Source: NCEH01 sp002257205 (GTDB lineage: Bacteria > Pseudomonadota > Alphaproteobacteria > Rhizobiales > Xanthobacteraceae). From it: a stretch of 64,000 bases of DNA. Shown piece by piece: positions 43,266 through 52,188 of this stretch. How positions within the stretch are numbered: position 1 is the stretch's first letter; each line of letters starts with the position of its first letter. The notes beneath the pieces were generated by a model. It was not told where the DNA came from. It did not search any database and saw nothing but the letters and a program-made list of their open reading frames with translations. The position numbers and the translations under genes were made by a program. The stretch lies in the NCBI RefSeq assembly GCF_043195105.1, contig NZ_JBAFWO010000010.1, one strand, 5' to 3'.

Positions 43266-44126
43266 TTAGGCGTTTAGGAAGGTGCTGACGTGATTCACAA
43301 AGAGCGCGTGGTGCTGAAAGAGGGCACCGTGGCCGGAGTCGGGATACAGGAGCAGTTGGGCATTGCTCATGGCCTTGAACATCGCGTAGGCGTTGCTCGC
43401 CGGGAGCATGGTGTCATGGCTGCCGCTGACCAGGAGGGTCGGCTGGCTGATGGCGCGCAGGATGGTATTCTTGGGGGAAGGCGTGGCGCACCATGTGATC
43501 AGGGCCTTTGCCTGCGGGTCGGTCACGGCGCTGCCGCCATCGGTGTCGCGATCTTCCTTGCGGGCATAGACTCGGTTCAGAAATTCCCGGCCGGCGGCCT
43601 GACTGGCAGAGGTCTTCGTGAAGAACAGCGGCAGGCGCACGTCAGGCGCTTCGGTTTGGGAGAACGCATCCTTCAGAACCGCCAGCAGGTGCTCTTCGCC
43701 ACCCTGCGGCGCAGTGCCGACGAGGATTACCTTACGGACCAGCGAGCCGTGCTCAGCCGCCATCTGCTGGGCAACGCAGCCGCCGAGCGAATAGCCCAGC
43801 AGGTCAACCTGGGAGAGGCCGAGTGCCTTGATGAAGGTGATCGCGTCGCGGGCCATGGCCGCAACAGTGTCGGGGGTTTGGCCGGTGGAACGGCCGACGC
43901 CGGCATTGTCGAAGGCGATCACGGGACGATCGGCGGCCAGGGCGTTTACGACGGCGGGATCCCAGGCGTCGATATTGCCCGAGAAATGCTGCAGCAGAAT
44001 CAGCGGCGTTCCGGTCGACGGGCCGAGCTGACGATAGGCGAAGCGGATGCCACCACCTTCGATGTAACGGGTGGGCGCGGTTTCCAGCGTGGCGCCCTCA
44101 CGGTTTGCGATATCCAGTTTGGTCAT
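43266..44126 (-). CDS. Alpha/beta hydrolase (chloroperoxidase/esterase-like)
   Basis: 286 residues; GGAGATG before the ATG. No signal peptide, so it is cytoplasmic. ETAPTRYIEGGGIRFAYRQL, then PLILLQHFSGNIDAWDP, where QHF replaces HG. Nucleophile Ser in VDLLGYSLGGCVAQQMA, acid in LLVSGSHDTMLP and His in LLYPDSGHGALFQHH. This layout is frequent among small hydrolases adjacent to oxidoreductases. First gene of the four-gene minus-strand set; a palindrome lies upstream at 44237. Confidence 0.88.
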   Translation of the reverse strand: MTKLDIANREGATLETAPTRYIEGGGIRFAYRQLGPSTGTPLILLQHFSGNIDAWDPAVVNALAADRPVIAFDNAGVGRSTGQTPDTVAAMARDAITFIKALGLSQVDLLGYSLGGCVAQQMAAEHGSLVRKVILVGTAPQGGEEHLLAVLKDAFSQTEAPDVRLPLFFTKTSASQAAGREFLNRVYARKEDRDTDGGSAVTDPQAKALITWCATPSPKNTILRAISQPTLLVSGSHDTMLPASNAYAMFKAMSNAQLLLYPDSGHGALFQHHALFVNHVSTFLNA

Positions 44127-44640
44127 GTCATCTCCAGGCGCTCAGAGTAAATCTCTGGTTTAGAGCGGCACGACAGAGGATGGCATGGCGGATATTGGAT
44201 CGGATGTTATGAGGCGTAAGCTCGTGAAAAGTTCTGTCATCAAGAAATTTTGATGATGAAGTACGGTCTGAACACTTTTTGAGTAACAAATTCGTGTGAA
44301 CTGTACGGATGGAGGGATGCTTTTTTAGCGCCCCGCTTGGCGGCGCTCATTTAGCCGCGAAAATACCATGGTCATGAGAGGGATATTATGGGGCATGGCC
44401 CCGCGCCGATGGTGCACTGGCCCTCCGTGCCTCACACCCTGGTGCCTCACGCCCGAAGCGTCGACGGAGTGCTCAAGGTGTCGGTGCCTGAGATAGGGCG
44501 GCGGCGGCCGGTGCAGCCCGGACTTCAATGGTGCCGATATCCTCAATCTCGAGTCCTGAGTCGGCAGGGCGTCAAACATGCGCGTCCAAGGGCGGTTCCA
44601 GGTCACGCCTCGCAGGGCTTCGCGCCCCGTCAAAGCCGAT
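44127..44640. other. Intergenic region between two minus-strand genes, no gene seen
   Basis: 514 nt. AT-rich around 44210-44330, with a palindrome (44237-44256) and a partial inverted pair GTACGGTCTGAACAC / GTGTGAACTGTAC (44261-44308). A GC hairpin AGCGCC...GGCGCT near 44328 has its T-run on the wrong side for termination in either direction. The promoter of the hydrolase set is probably here. Confidence 0.4.
44237..44256. promoter_or_regulatory. Operator-like palindrome upstream of the hydrolase-GMC gene set
   Basis: TCATCAA-GAAATT-TTGATGA, perfect 7-bp arms, 111 nt before the hydrolase start at 44126. Size and position suit a dimeric repressor or activator. No regulator gene is adjacent to this set; the nearest are the STAND and MarR proteins at 45-49 kb. 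Confidence 0.4.
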
Positions 44641-45054
44641 TCAGATGCCAGATTGATTGCGCAGAATGATGAGCTGAACGATTTTCTCATCGTGACATGA
44701 AAAATAAAATGCAAGCACGAGCGGATCTGGCAACCCGCGCTTGTCGAACAATCCATCGATATGGGCGGTCACGATCGAGTGCCCATAGTGCTCGACCAAT
44801 TTAACGACCTCGAGCGTCAACCGCTCACCGATGATGTCGCGAGCCGCCCAGGTCGCGATGGCCTTCTTCCCCCAGTAATCGACAAGCTGGTCATTAACGA
44901 GGGCGTCGTCGACGAATGTTTCCAACAAAGCATCGAGATCGCCTGCGTTCGTTGCGCCAACATAAGCGGCCACCGATGGTGGCAGCTTGGCGATCAGCGC
45001 ACTCGAGGGCGAATCCTGCGTCGTGGACTCTTGCCGCTTATCGGAATGAGACAT
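44641..45054 (-). CDS. NTF2-like/SnoaL-like small protein
   Basis: 137 residues. VAAYVGATNAGDLDALLETF, VDDALVNDQLVDYWGKKAIA and LVLAFYFSCHDEKIVQLIIL match the alpha-beta cone of the SnoaL/NTF2-like superfamily, which includes small isomerases, hydratases and binding proteins. No signal peptide. It follows the large STAND regulator by 85 nt on the same strand and may be co-transcribed with it. Reaction and ligand unknown. Confidence 0.8.
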   Translation of the reverse strand: MSHSDKRQESTTQDSPSSALIAKLPPSVAAYVGATNAGDLDALLETFVDDALVNDQLVDYWGKKAIATWAARDIIGERLTLEVVKLVEHYGHSIVTAHIDGLFDKRGLPDPLVLAFYFSCHDEKIVQLIILRNQSGI

Positions 45055-45139
45055 ATCAATCGACGCCCTATTTGCATTACTTCGAGTAAATATTGGCGCA
45101 GGCGACGCTTGGGAGCATGTTATCAGTTGTTAAAGGGCG

Positions 45140-47998
45140 TTATTGTTCGAAGCGCGCCAGGAGTTCTCGCGCGTATACTAGGTCTTTTGTCTGGCCCCCC
45201 TCCACAAAGCGTCGATGGACACCTTCCAGGAGGTCGGTGGCTTTCGCCAATTCGCCCCGTCTGTACCAGTGCCATGCAAGCCCCATAGCCGATCGCAATT
45301 CGAAGCTGAGAGCCGATTGCTCCCTTGCTTTGTGCAAGGAGAGCTGAAAGACGCGCTCCGCGGCAGCCGGGTCGGGAGGAGTCGTTTGGAGTAATATCTC
45401 CGCACGTACTCTGAGCAGTTCTGAAACGTTCAGGTTTTCGCCGAAGTCCTCGCTGAGGGCCAGGCCAGCGTCGACTGTCGCGGCCGCTTCTTCGAACTCC
45501 CCAGCTCTCAAGAACCCCTCAGCCAGAGCTAGGTAAAGTGCCGGTGTTAGGGCGTGATGTTTCTGCACGCGCAGCACTTCAAGAGCGCGTTTCAAGAGCG
45601 CTATGCCCTCCGCCGGATTGCCACGCGCGACAGCCAGGGCGCCGCTCAGTGCCATGCCCTGGGTGTGATAGGGGCCGAGGGAATGTCGTGCCGCGTGAGC
45701 AAGAAGGCGGCGGACATGCTGATCCGCCTCATCGAAATCGCCTCGCCAGATGAATACGGTTGCCGCGAAGATCAAGGTCATACACAGATTGACGGGGTGA
45801 TCGCGCTCGGTCGCCAGCTTGATCACCCTCTTTGCGGTATCTGCGGCACGGTCCGGAAACCCGGTTAGCCAGTAGCAGCGTGCCAGCGCAAGGAGGGCGC
45901 GAACCTCATGGTCGTATCCAAAGAAGGCAACGTGCGCGGCGCCGGCAGCTTCAGCTACCGCTAGGCCGCGTTCGCAGTGGCGCAACGCACCGATCTGATC
46001 TCCCGCCAAATGGTAAGCAACACCAACTACTGACTCTGCCGTCGCGATAACGCCGGGGAAGCCAGAGGCCTCCGCGACTGGAATGCTGCGTTGGGCGACC
46101 CCAAGGGCGCCCTGAAAATCGCCGATGCGGGTCAGGAAGATACTCAAACCGACGATCAGATGCATTTGATATACTTGGTCGCCGCGCGCTTCTGCCAAAC
46201 TCAGCGCGGCCTCGATGGCTGTCCCGACTTCGTTGCTGTTACCTCGGGTAAACATCGCCGAAACAGCTAGAAAAGCCTGCAGCGTCAGGTGGGGAGCGTT
46301 TCCTTGATCTTGCTTCGGTAACGCAGCCAGACCTTGTTCGCACCAGCGAACGCACTCGGTGAACAAGGTAAGACTAAAGAATAAAGGAGCCGCTGCGGCC
46401 GCCAGCTCGACGCCGATTGCCGCATCCCCGCCAGCGGAAAAGCTCAATTCCAGGGCCGAGCGAATGTTGCCCAGGTACGGAGCGGCGAATGCTACGTCCT
46501 CAATGGTGATCGCGACTCCTTCGCCCGCCGCGCTCGAAAGTCGATTCGCGAAGTAGGTGGCATGTCGTCTGGCGACGGCGTTTTCCTCGTCTGTTTGTGC
46601 GAGTTTCTCGGCCGCAAAGGCCAGCGTCGAATCAAGCAATCGATGGTGTGCGACCCTGCCGGACGGCGCGACCCAGACCAGCGATTTGTCGATCAGGCTG
46701 GACATCGCCTCAGCGACATCAACCGCATCGGTTTGGTCATCGACCGCAACCGCCTGCGCTGCTTCCAGAGTGAACTCGCCAACAAAAACTGAAAGGCGCC
46801 TGAGCACGCGCCGCTCCCAGTCGGACAAAAGATTGAAGCTCCAGTCCAGCATCGCCGCGAGGGTCTGATGGCGAGGCGGGGCGCTTCGGCGCCCCTGCCA
46901 GAGGAGTTTGAATCGATTGCTGAGCAGGTCAGCCGTGCCCTGCAAGCCATAGGCGCCGACTCGGCTTCCCGCGAGTTCGATAGCAAGCGCAATACCGTCC
47001 AGTCTGCTGCAGATAGCGGCGACGGTCGGCGCGTCGGCGTCCGTCAGCGCGCCGGTGTGACCACTGGCAACCGCGCGCTCCATGAACAACTGCACCGCCG
47101 GCGCAGCCATGGCTTCGGCCGCGGTCAGATCTTCTCGCGCAGTCGGATAGTCGAGTGGCGCCAATAGGTGAACGTGCTCGCCGTCGGCGCGCAGCGCCTC
47201 TCGACTTGTGGCGAGGATATGCACCTCCGGCGCATCGCTATAGAGGCGCTCCGTCAGCGAAACTGCGGCGTCGATGACGTGCTCGCAGTTGTCGAGGACC
47301 AGCAGCATTCGACGGCCCGCGAGGAATGCGATGAGACTGGGAAGAGGATCATGCGTCTGCACGGAGCTTCCCACGGCAGTCGCAACCGCGCTCGCGACGA
47401 CTGCCGCGTCGGTGACCGCGCCGAGGTCTACAAAGAAGACGGCATTGCCGAACTGGTCGAGCAGGGCGTGGGCAACGGACACGGCGACCGTCGTCTTGCC
47501 CATACCGCCCGGGCCTACCACGCTGACGAAGCGCCGAGAGGCGAGCAGTGTGGACAACGCCTCCACGGCGCCTTGACGACCGACCATACGCGTTAGGCGT
47601 GGCGGAAGCTTGTGTTTGGGGACGGAAAGGGAGGAAGGGAGGACGGGTGGCGACGCCGGTTCAGGTAGTCGAGCTGCCGCACGATCGACAGGCGCGACAA
47701 AACAATATCCGCGGCCCGTCACGTTGGCTATGTATCTAGCCCCGCCTTCGCCGTCACCGAGCGCTTTGCGCAAACTGGCGATCGTCACTCTCAGGCTGCC
47801 GTCGCCCACCACCACGTTAGGCCAAACACGGGCGATCAATTCGCGTTGGCCGACGACCTCGCCGGCCGATTCGACGAGCGCGATGAGGACATCAAGCACT
47901 CGACTGCCGAGGTCGACGGCCTCTCCGTCCCTCAGCAGCAGGCGCTCTTCCGGTATCAGCCGGTAGGATCCGAATGTGATGATATCGCCAGCAGACAT
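45140..47998 (-). CDS. Large STAND regulator: winged helix, NB-ARC-type NTPase, TPR-like repeats
   Basis: 952 residues from the ATG at 47998 (a TTG 15 nt earlier is possible). Residues 5-100 are an OmpR-type winged helix: DIITFGSYRLIPEERLLLRD, AGEVVGQRELIARVWPNVVV, RYIANVTGRGYCFVAPV. Residues 135-400 form an NTPase: LTRMVGRQGAVEALSTLLAS, Walker A VGPGGMGKTTVAV, Walker B MLLVLDNCEHV and sensor ILATSREALRADGEH. The remaining 500 or so residues are helical repeats of TPR type. Such proteins act as ATP-gated transcription switches that oligomerise on ligand binding. The target is unknown; the NTF2-like and DUF302 genes beside it are candidates. Confidence 0.88.
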   Translation of the reverse strand: MSAGDIITFGSYRLIPEERLLLRDGEAVDLGSRVLDVLIALVESAGEVVGQRELIARVWPNVVVGDGSLRVTIASLRKALGDGEGGARYIANVTGRGYCFVAPVDRAAARLPEPASPPVLPSSLSVPKHKLPPRLTRMVGRQGAVEALSTLLASRRFVSVVGPGGMGKTTVAVSVAHALLDQFGNAVFFVDLGAVTDAAVVASAVATAVGSSVQTHDPLPSLIAFLAGRRMLLVLDNCEHVIDAAVSLTERLYSDAPEVHILATSREALRADGEHVHLLAPLDYPTAREDLTAAEAMAAPAVQLFMERAVASGHTGALTDADAPTVAAICSRLDGIALAIELAGSRVGAYGLQGTADLLSNRFKLLWQGRRSAPPRHQTLAAMLDWSFNLLSDWERRVLRRLSVFVGEFTLEAAQAVAVDDQTDAVDVAEAMSSLIDKSLVWVAPSGRVAHHRLLDSTLAFAAEKLAQTDEENAVARRHATYFANRLSSAAGEGVAITIEDVAFAAPYLGNIRSALELSFSAGGDAAIGVELAAAAAPLFFSLTLFTECVRWCEQGLAALPKQDQGNAPHLTLQAFLAVSAMFTRGNSNEVGTAIEAALSLAEARGDQVYQMHLIVGLSIFLTRIGDFQGALGVAQRSIPVAEASGFPGVIATAESVVGVAYHLAGDQIGALRHCERGLAVAEAAGAAHVAFFGYDHEVRALLALARCYWLTGFPDRAADTAKRVIKLATERDHPVNLCMTLIFAATVFIWRGDFDEADQHVRRLLAHAARHSLGPYHTQGMALSGALAVARGNPAEGIALLKRALEVLRVQKHHALTPALYLALAEGFLRAGEFEEAAATVDAGLALSEDFGENLNVSELLRVRAEILLQTTPPDPAAAERVFQLSLHKAREQSALSFELRSAMGLAWHWYRRGELAKATDLLEGVHRRFVEGGQTKDLVYARELLARFEQ

Positions 47999-48110
47999 GG
48001 GGCCTTGACACAATACCCGTTGAAAAGCGGGGGACCCTGTGTCCCCGTAGAATCTTTGTTCGTACTATCCTTCCATTCGCGACCGGCATTGCGTGGCTCC
48101 TCCGTCGCCA

Positions 48111-48611
48111 CTATGCGGGCGCCCCCGTCGCGAGTTCCGCCAAACTGCGGAGTTTTGCATCCAGCTTGAGAGCGGCAGCGGACACCTGGTCATTGTGGAG
48201 ACGGCTCATCAACGACGAGGGCAAGTCGTAGGCCAAGCGCACTTCGCCCGATGCCGTCTGGAAGATTACGACTCTGATTGGAACATTGAGGCCGACGCCG
48301 GGGTCGTGCGTGATCATGGTTCTAGCCACCAGCGGGTTACCGATGATGTACGACCGGATCTTGGCGTCCACCCCGACGCGCGCCATCCAGGCTCCATGGT
48401 CGTTGGTGAGGAAGCGCATGAATCCGCTTCGACCCTCATACGCCTTTATCCGCAACTCGAAGTCCGCCGGGCTGGCCGCCGTGGCGATTTCGCGTGGAAT
48501 GATGCCTGGATCCGCAAGATCGCCAATCTCAGCCTCAAATCGGGCAACGACATCTTCAAAAGAGCGCTGGCTGACATGCTCGCAGTGCTGAACGGTAAAG
48601 CTCTCGATCAT
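48111..48611 (-). CDS. DUF302-family protein
   Basis: 166 residues; GAGCAGG upstream of the ATG. HVSQRSFEDVVARFEAEIGD then FMRFLTNDHGAWMARVGVDA, YIIGNPLVARTMITHDPGVG, LNVPIRVVIFQTASGEVRLA and YDLPSSLM are the DUF302 hallmarks. Members form small alpha-beta domains of unknown role, often linked to redox or metal stress. No signal peptide. It lies upstream of the STAND gene on the same strand and is divergent from the MarR gene, which may regulate it. Confidence 0.85.
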   Translation of the reverse strand: MIESFTVQHCEHVSQRSFEDVVARFEAEIGDLADPGIIPREIATAASPADFELRIKAYEGRSGFMRFLTNDHGAWMARVGVDAKIRSYIIGNPLVARTMITHDPGVGLNVPIRVVIFQTASGEVRLAYDLPSSLMSRLHNDQVSAAALKLDAKLRSLAELATGAPA

Positions 48612-48682
48612 GGCCGCCTGCTCGTTGTCCGCGGGTAGATTTCCCTGACAACTCGGAAATTACGGGTTCACTGATTGGACAT

Positions 48683-48721
48683 AAGCGTATATACGCCTTT
48701 AAATGCGCAATTACGCCTATA
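48683..48721. promoter_or_regulatory. Probable MarR operator/promoter region with GCGTATATACGC palindrome
   Basis: AAGCGTATATACGCCTT (48683-48699) contains a perfect 12-bp palindrome; ATTACGCCTATATG (48710-48723) repeats the AGGCGTAA/TATA half. It lies between the divergent DUF302 and MarR genes, 26-64 nt before the MarR start. Autorepression by MarR is the usual arrangement and is inferred here. Confidence 0.5.
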
Positions 48722-48746
48722 TGATCCAGGCTGTCAAGGTTGCTCT

Positions 48747-49196
48747 ATGAAGCCCACCTCTCCGGAGTTCTGTACCTGCTTGGCAATCCGCCAAGCCGCA
48801 AGGCACGTCAGTCAGTATTTTGACCAGCACTTGGCACCATCAGGGCTGCGCATTACGCAATTCTCGATCCTCGCCAAGTTGAAGGCTTACGGCCCCTTGA
48901 CTATCAATAGTCTTTCTGACGTTCTGGTCATGGACAGGACAACCCTTGGCCGGAATATCCTTCCGCTGACGCGAGATGGTCTCATGGGGACCGTGCAAGG
49001 AGCCGTGGACCGCCGGAGCAAGGAGCTTCATCTCACGGATTTAGGTCGGGAACGACTCGACAAGGCTTGGCCATTTTGGGCGAGGGCGCAGGCCGGGTTC
49101 GATGCGGCCTTCGGAAGCCCTGAAGATTCGGAGCTGCGGACTTTGATGCGAGCTGTGACGACAACGGAACTTGTTATCGAGAGGACCGAGACGTGA
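48747..49196 (+). CDS. MarR-family transcriptional regulator
   Basis: 149 residues; ATG at 48747. CTCLAIRQAARHVSQYFDQH, LAPSGLRITQFSILAKLKAY then the winged HTH PLTINSLSDVLVMDRTTLGR, NILPLTRDGLMGTVQGAVDR, RSKELHLTDLGRERLDKAWP. The Cys-x-Cys near the N-terminus (EFCTCLAIRQ) is seen in redox-responsive MarR subgroups. Probably represses itself and the divergent DUF302 gene. Its end lies only about 40 nt before the SNF2 remnant, which marks the edge of the restriction locus. Confidence 0.9.
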   Translation: MKPTSPEFCTCLAIRQAARHVSQYFDQHLAPSGLRITQFSILAKLKAYGPLTINSLSDVLVMDRTTLGRNILPLTRDGLMGTVQGAVDRRSKELHLTDLGRERLDKAWPFWARAQAGFDAAFGSPEDSELRTLMRAVTTTELVIERTET

Positions 49197-49214
49197 GCCT
49201 GATCCCAAGAAGCG

Positions 49215-49967
49215 GTGTGCTCGAAACGGACCGGAGCGCTGCATCATATCCGCACGGTGTCGGTGCATCCCGATTTAGAGGGTGCAGATGCGGATGCGGA
49301 TTTCATCGCCGCCTCGGGGCGGGTGGAGGCGGCCTTCACCATTCTTCGGAGCATTGCCGCTGCGCAGGAGAAAGCGCTGGTGTTCATTGAGCACCGCCAG
49401 ATGCAATATCGCTTCATCGAGCTGGTGAAGTCGGCGTTCGGCCTCAAGCGGGTCGATCTCATCAATGGTGACACGCCCATCCAGAAGCGCCAGGCCATTG
49501 TCGATCGGTTCCAGGCGGGGAGTGGCGTGGCGGGCTTCGATCTGCTGGTGCTGGGCCCGAAGGCGGCCGGAACGGGATTGACGCTGACCGCCGCCACCCA
49601 TGTCATCCATCTGTCCCGTTGGTGGAATCCGGCGGTGGAGGAGCAGTGCAACGACCGGGTGCATCGCATCGGCCAGACCCAGCCGCTCACCGTGCATGTG
49701 CCCATGGCGATCCATTCCGGTTACCGCGAGCATTCCTTCGACTGCCTCCTGCACTCCCTGATGCAGCGCAAGCGTCGGCTGGCGCGCTCGGCGCTGTGGC
49801 CCATGGGCGACACGCAAGCGGATGTGGGCGAGCTGCAACGGATGCTGGGCGCGGAGATGTCGGCGCGCGCGCAGGACCCGCTGCGTGCGGCGCTGGCGGC
49901 CACCTTCCTGCGTGAAGGCCTTCAGCTTCCCGAGCCGGAAGGGGATGGCTCTATTCGTTTTTCTTAG
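49215..49967 (+). pseudogene. SNF2-type helicase, C-terminal remnant
   Basis: About 240 residues of the second RecA domain and tail: EKALVFIEHRQMQYRFIELV, DLINGDTPIQKRQAIVDRFQ, LLVLGPKAAGTGLTLTAATH, VIHLSRWWNPAVEEQCNDRV and HRIGQTQPLTVHVPMA. The last two are SNF2 motifs V and VI. The first ATPase domain with Walker A and DEAH is missing; homology begins at LHHIRTVSVHPDLEG, just after the MarR gene. It is convergent with the UvrD-like gene. It may once have been part of the same defence locus. Confidence 0.8.
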
Positions 49968-50135
49968 CCCCGCTGGAACGCGGATTGCGCGGTGCCATCC
50001 CGAAGCGTTTCCAACTCAATTCGCTACAAGCCCATACCGGGACAATTCGTCGACCAAGTCTCCCCGCTTACTCCACGTGCCACTTCTGAACCATTCGCAC
50101 GTGCACACTGCGGTGGCGGGGCGCTGCTCGCCTGT

Positions 50136-52184
50136 TCAACTGACCGTCATCCGAATATCATCGAGAAATTCCGATCCCGGAGAAACGCCGGAGAGCATCA
50201 GCCGGTCACGGGCTCGCGTGGCGGCAACATAGAGCAAGTGGCGCTCGGTCTCCTGGATGGCCTCCAAGTCGGCCAAATCCCCCACTTCGCTCAGCCGCTG
50301 AGGATCGGGCAGCACATTTTCATCCAGCGCCATGACGGCCACAGCGCGGAACTCCAAACCCTTGGCGTTGTGCATCTGGATGATCGGCACGGCGCAGCCT
50401 GCCAAATCTGCTGCCGCTTGCGCACTATCGATCTGACCGGGACCGCGGACCAAAATTGCCAGTTCGTCACGAGCGATACCCTGTGCTTGGCAGTCGCGGA
50501 TCCATCCGGCAACAGCCGTGATTTCTACGCGCTCGTCCGCGAACAGCTGGACCTGGGGCTCTGGCCCGTCGAACACCGACACGGTGCCGTGGCGGCTCTC
50601 GCTTATGCCGTCCTGATCAGAAATGACCGGCAGAAGCAGGCGGTCCGAGAGGGAGCGGATCTGGTGCGAGGTGCGGTAGCAGACCTTCAGCACCGTGGAG
50701 CGGCCGCGAATATCCAGCCCCAGCTTCGCCCAGGAGAACGGCAGCCGGAAGATCCGCTGGCCGATGTCTCCGGTGAAGAACAGCGCATCGGTTCTCCCGC
50801 GCCCGGCGGCCGTCAAAAAGCGCACCTGCGCGACCGAAAGATCCTGCGCCTCGTCGATGACGATGTGCGTGTAGGGCAGACGCTCTCCGCTCAAAAGCCA
50901 ATCGGACAGCCGGTGATAGGCCTGGGCCTGGGTGACAAGATTGCGCGCCGCCAGATAAGCCTGGAGGAACGCGAAGACCGCCCAGGCGGCCTCGCGCTGC
51001 TTTGCCCCCAAGCGGGTCTTGCGACCGAGGCGCGGGACCGCGCCGTAGCTGCTGGCATCGGACACGCCCCAGGCGTCGGCCACCTCGTCCCATTCCTCCA
51101 TGAGAAACGCGGCAGAATGGCCGGCCCCCAGTTGCTGCGCCTGGGCGGCTGAGACGGCCGCAAGCAGGTCCGCGCGGCTGGCGAGGCGCATGCCGCCGAA
51201 GGCTGCGGTGAAGACCTCATAGGCGGCTTGGTCCAGGGAACAGACCGCCACACGATCCCCTCGCTCGGGATGGGCTTGGGTGAGCAGATCGACTTTGCTA
51301 CGGAGCGTGTCCGCCAGGGCTTCCGAAAAGGTCGCCAGAAGGACGTGGGCGGCTGGCTGACGGGCAAGGTACGCCGCACGATGCAACGCCACGATGGTCT
51401 TGCCCGTGCCGGCGGATCCCGAGATGCGCGCCGGGCCGCTCCAGGCCTTTTCCACCAGCACCCGTTGCGTGGGGTGCAGGAAGACAGCCCATTGCGCGAA
51501 CGGGGCATCGAGCGCGGCCTTGAGTTCCTCCACGCCCTCGACCATGCGGAAGCGGCGCTGCGCATCCGGGTGCGAAAAGGGATCGGCACCGAGGGGCGCC
51601 CGCACCGCAATGTGCTCTTCCAGCCGCCCGCCGGTGGCATAGTCGAGCAGCGCCTCCGCCGCCTCGTCGGGGAGGCGGGCGAACAGGCCGTCCACGCTGG
51701 TGGATTCGGCCGAACGAACCGCCTCCAGCCAGTCGCGGGGGACGCCGACATCGAGCATCTGGTCGTCTGTCAGGCTGGCGAAGGGATGATGAACCTGCAA
51801 CGGCGCGGGGGCGGCCGAGGGCTGATCCGGCGGCGCCGGGGGAATAAGGCTCTCGTGCGACCGTTCCACGATCTCCACGAACTGCATCGCGCCGGTGCGC
51901 TCGTGCGGCACGAGGCGGCGGCGCTCGGCCCAGCGATAGGCCTCGTCATGATGGCCCACATAGGCGAGGAGCGTATGCGCGCCGTCCTTGTGCAGCACGA
52001 GGCGGATGTCCTGCGAGACCCGGGCGGTCCAGAAGCCGGGAGAGGCCTCCACGCGGTGCATCTGAAGCCCGTTGCCGCCGGGATCAAGGGCCAGATCCAC
52101 GGTGGCGATCTTCACCTGCTTCTGCTCGGCGGCGGCGAGCCGGCCGAGCGCCTTGGTGAAGGTGGAGGCATAGAGCAGGGTCAC
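50136..52184 (-). CDS. RelE/ParE-like domain fused to a UvrD-type helicase
   Basis: 682 residues from a GTG at 52184, 4 nt after the Mod stop. Residues 1-88 resemble a RelE/ParE-like toxin fold: YASTFTKALGRLAAAEQKQV, LQMHRVEASPGFWTARVSQD, IRLVLHKDGAHTLLAYVGHH. Residues 235-680 are a superfamily 1 helicase: Walker A GSAGTGKT (256-263), ATFSEALADTLR, Walker B HIVIDEAQDLS, VCYRTSHQIR, MHNAKGLEFRAVAVMALDE and LLYVAATRARDRLML. It is the third gene of the Res-Mod operon. It may unwind or process DNA, with the N-terminal domain as RNase-like effector or regulator; no antitoxin gene is adjacent. Confidence 0.85.
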   Translation of the reverse strand: MTLLYASTFTKALGRLAAAEQKQVKIATVDLALDPGGNGLQMHRVEASPGFWTARVSQDIRLVLHKDGAHTLLAYVGHHDEAYRWAERRRLVPHERTGAMQFVEIVERSHESLIPPAPPDQPSAAPAPLQVHHPFASLTDDQMLDVGVPRDWLEAVRSAESTSVDGLFARLPDEAAEALLDYATGGRLEEHIAVRAPLGADPFSHPDAQRRFRMVEGVEELKAALDAPFAQWAVFLHPTQRVLVEKAWSGPARISGSAGTGKTIVALHRAAYLARQPAAHVLLATFSEALADTLRSKVDLLTQAHPERGDRVAVCSLDQAAYEVFTAAFGGMRLASRADLLAAVSAAQAQQLGAGHSAAFLMEEWDEVADAWGVSDASSYGAVPRLGRKTRLGAKQREAAWAVFAFLQAYLAARNLVTQAQAYHRLSDWLLSGERLPYTHIVIDEAQDLSVAQVRFLTAAGRGRTDALFFTGDIGQRIFRLPFSWAKLGLDIRGRSTVLKVCYRTSHQIRSLSDRLLLPVISDQDGISESRHGTVSVFDGPEPQVQLFADERVEITAVAGWIRDCQAQGIARDELAILVRGPGQIDSAQAAADLAGCAVPIIQMHNAKGLEFRAVAVMALDENVLPDPQRLSEVGDLADLEAIQETERHLLYVAATRARDRLMLSGVSPGSEFLDDIRMTVS

Positions 52185-52188
52185 GCGG

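Noticed and set aside
44320..44350. GC hairpin next to TTTTTT as a terminator
   Set aside because: The T-run precedes the stem on the plus strand and becomes an A-run after the stem on the minus strand, so it suits neither direction.
50136..52184. Separate RelE toxin-antitoxin pair
   Set aside because: The RelE-like segment is continuous with the helicase in one frame and no small antitoxin gene is adjacent.
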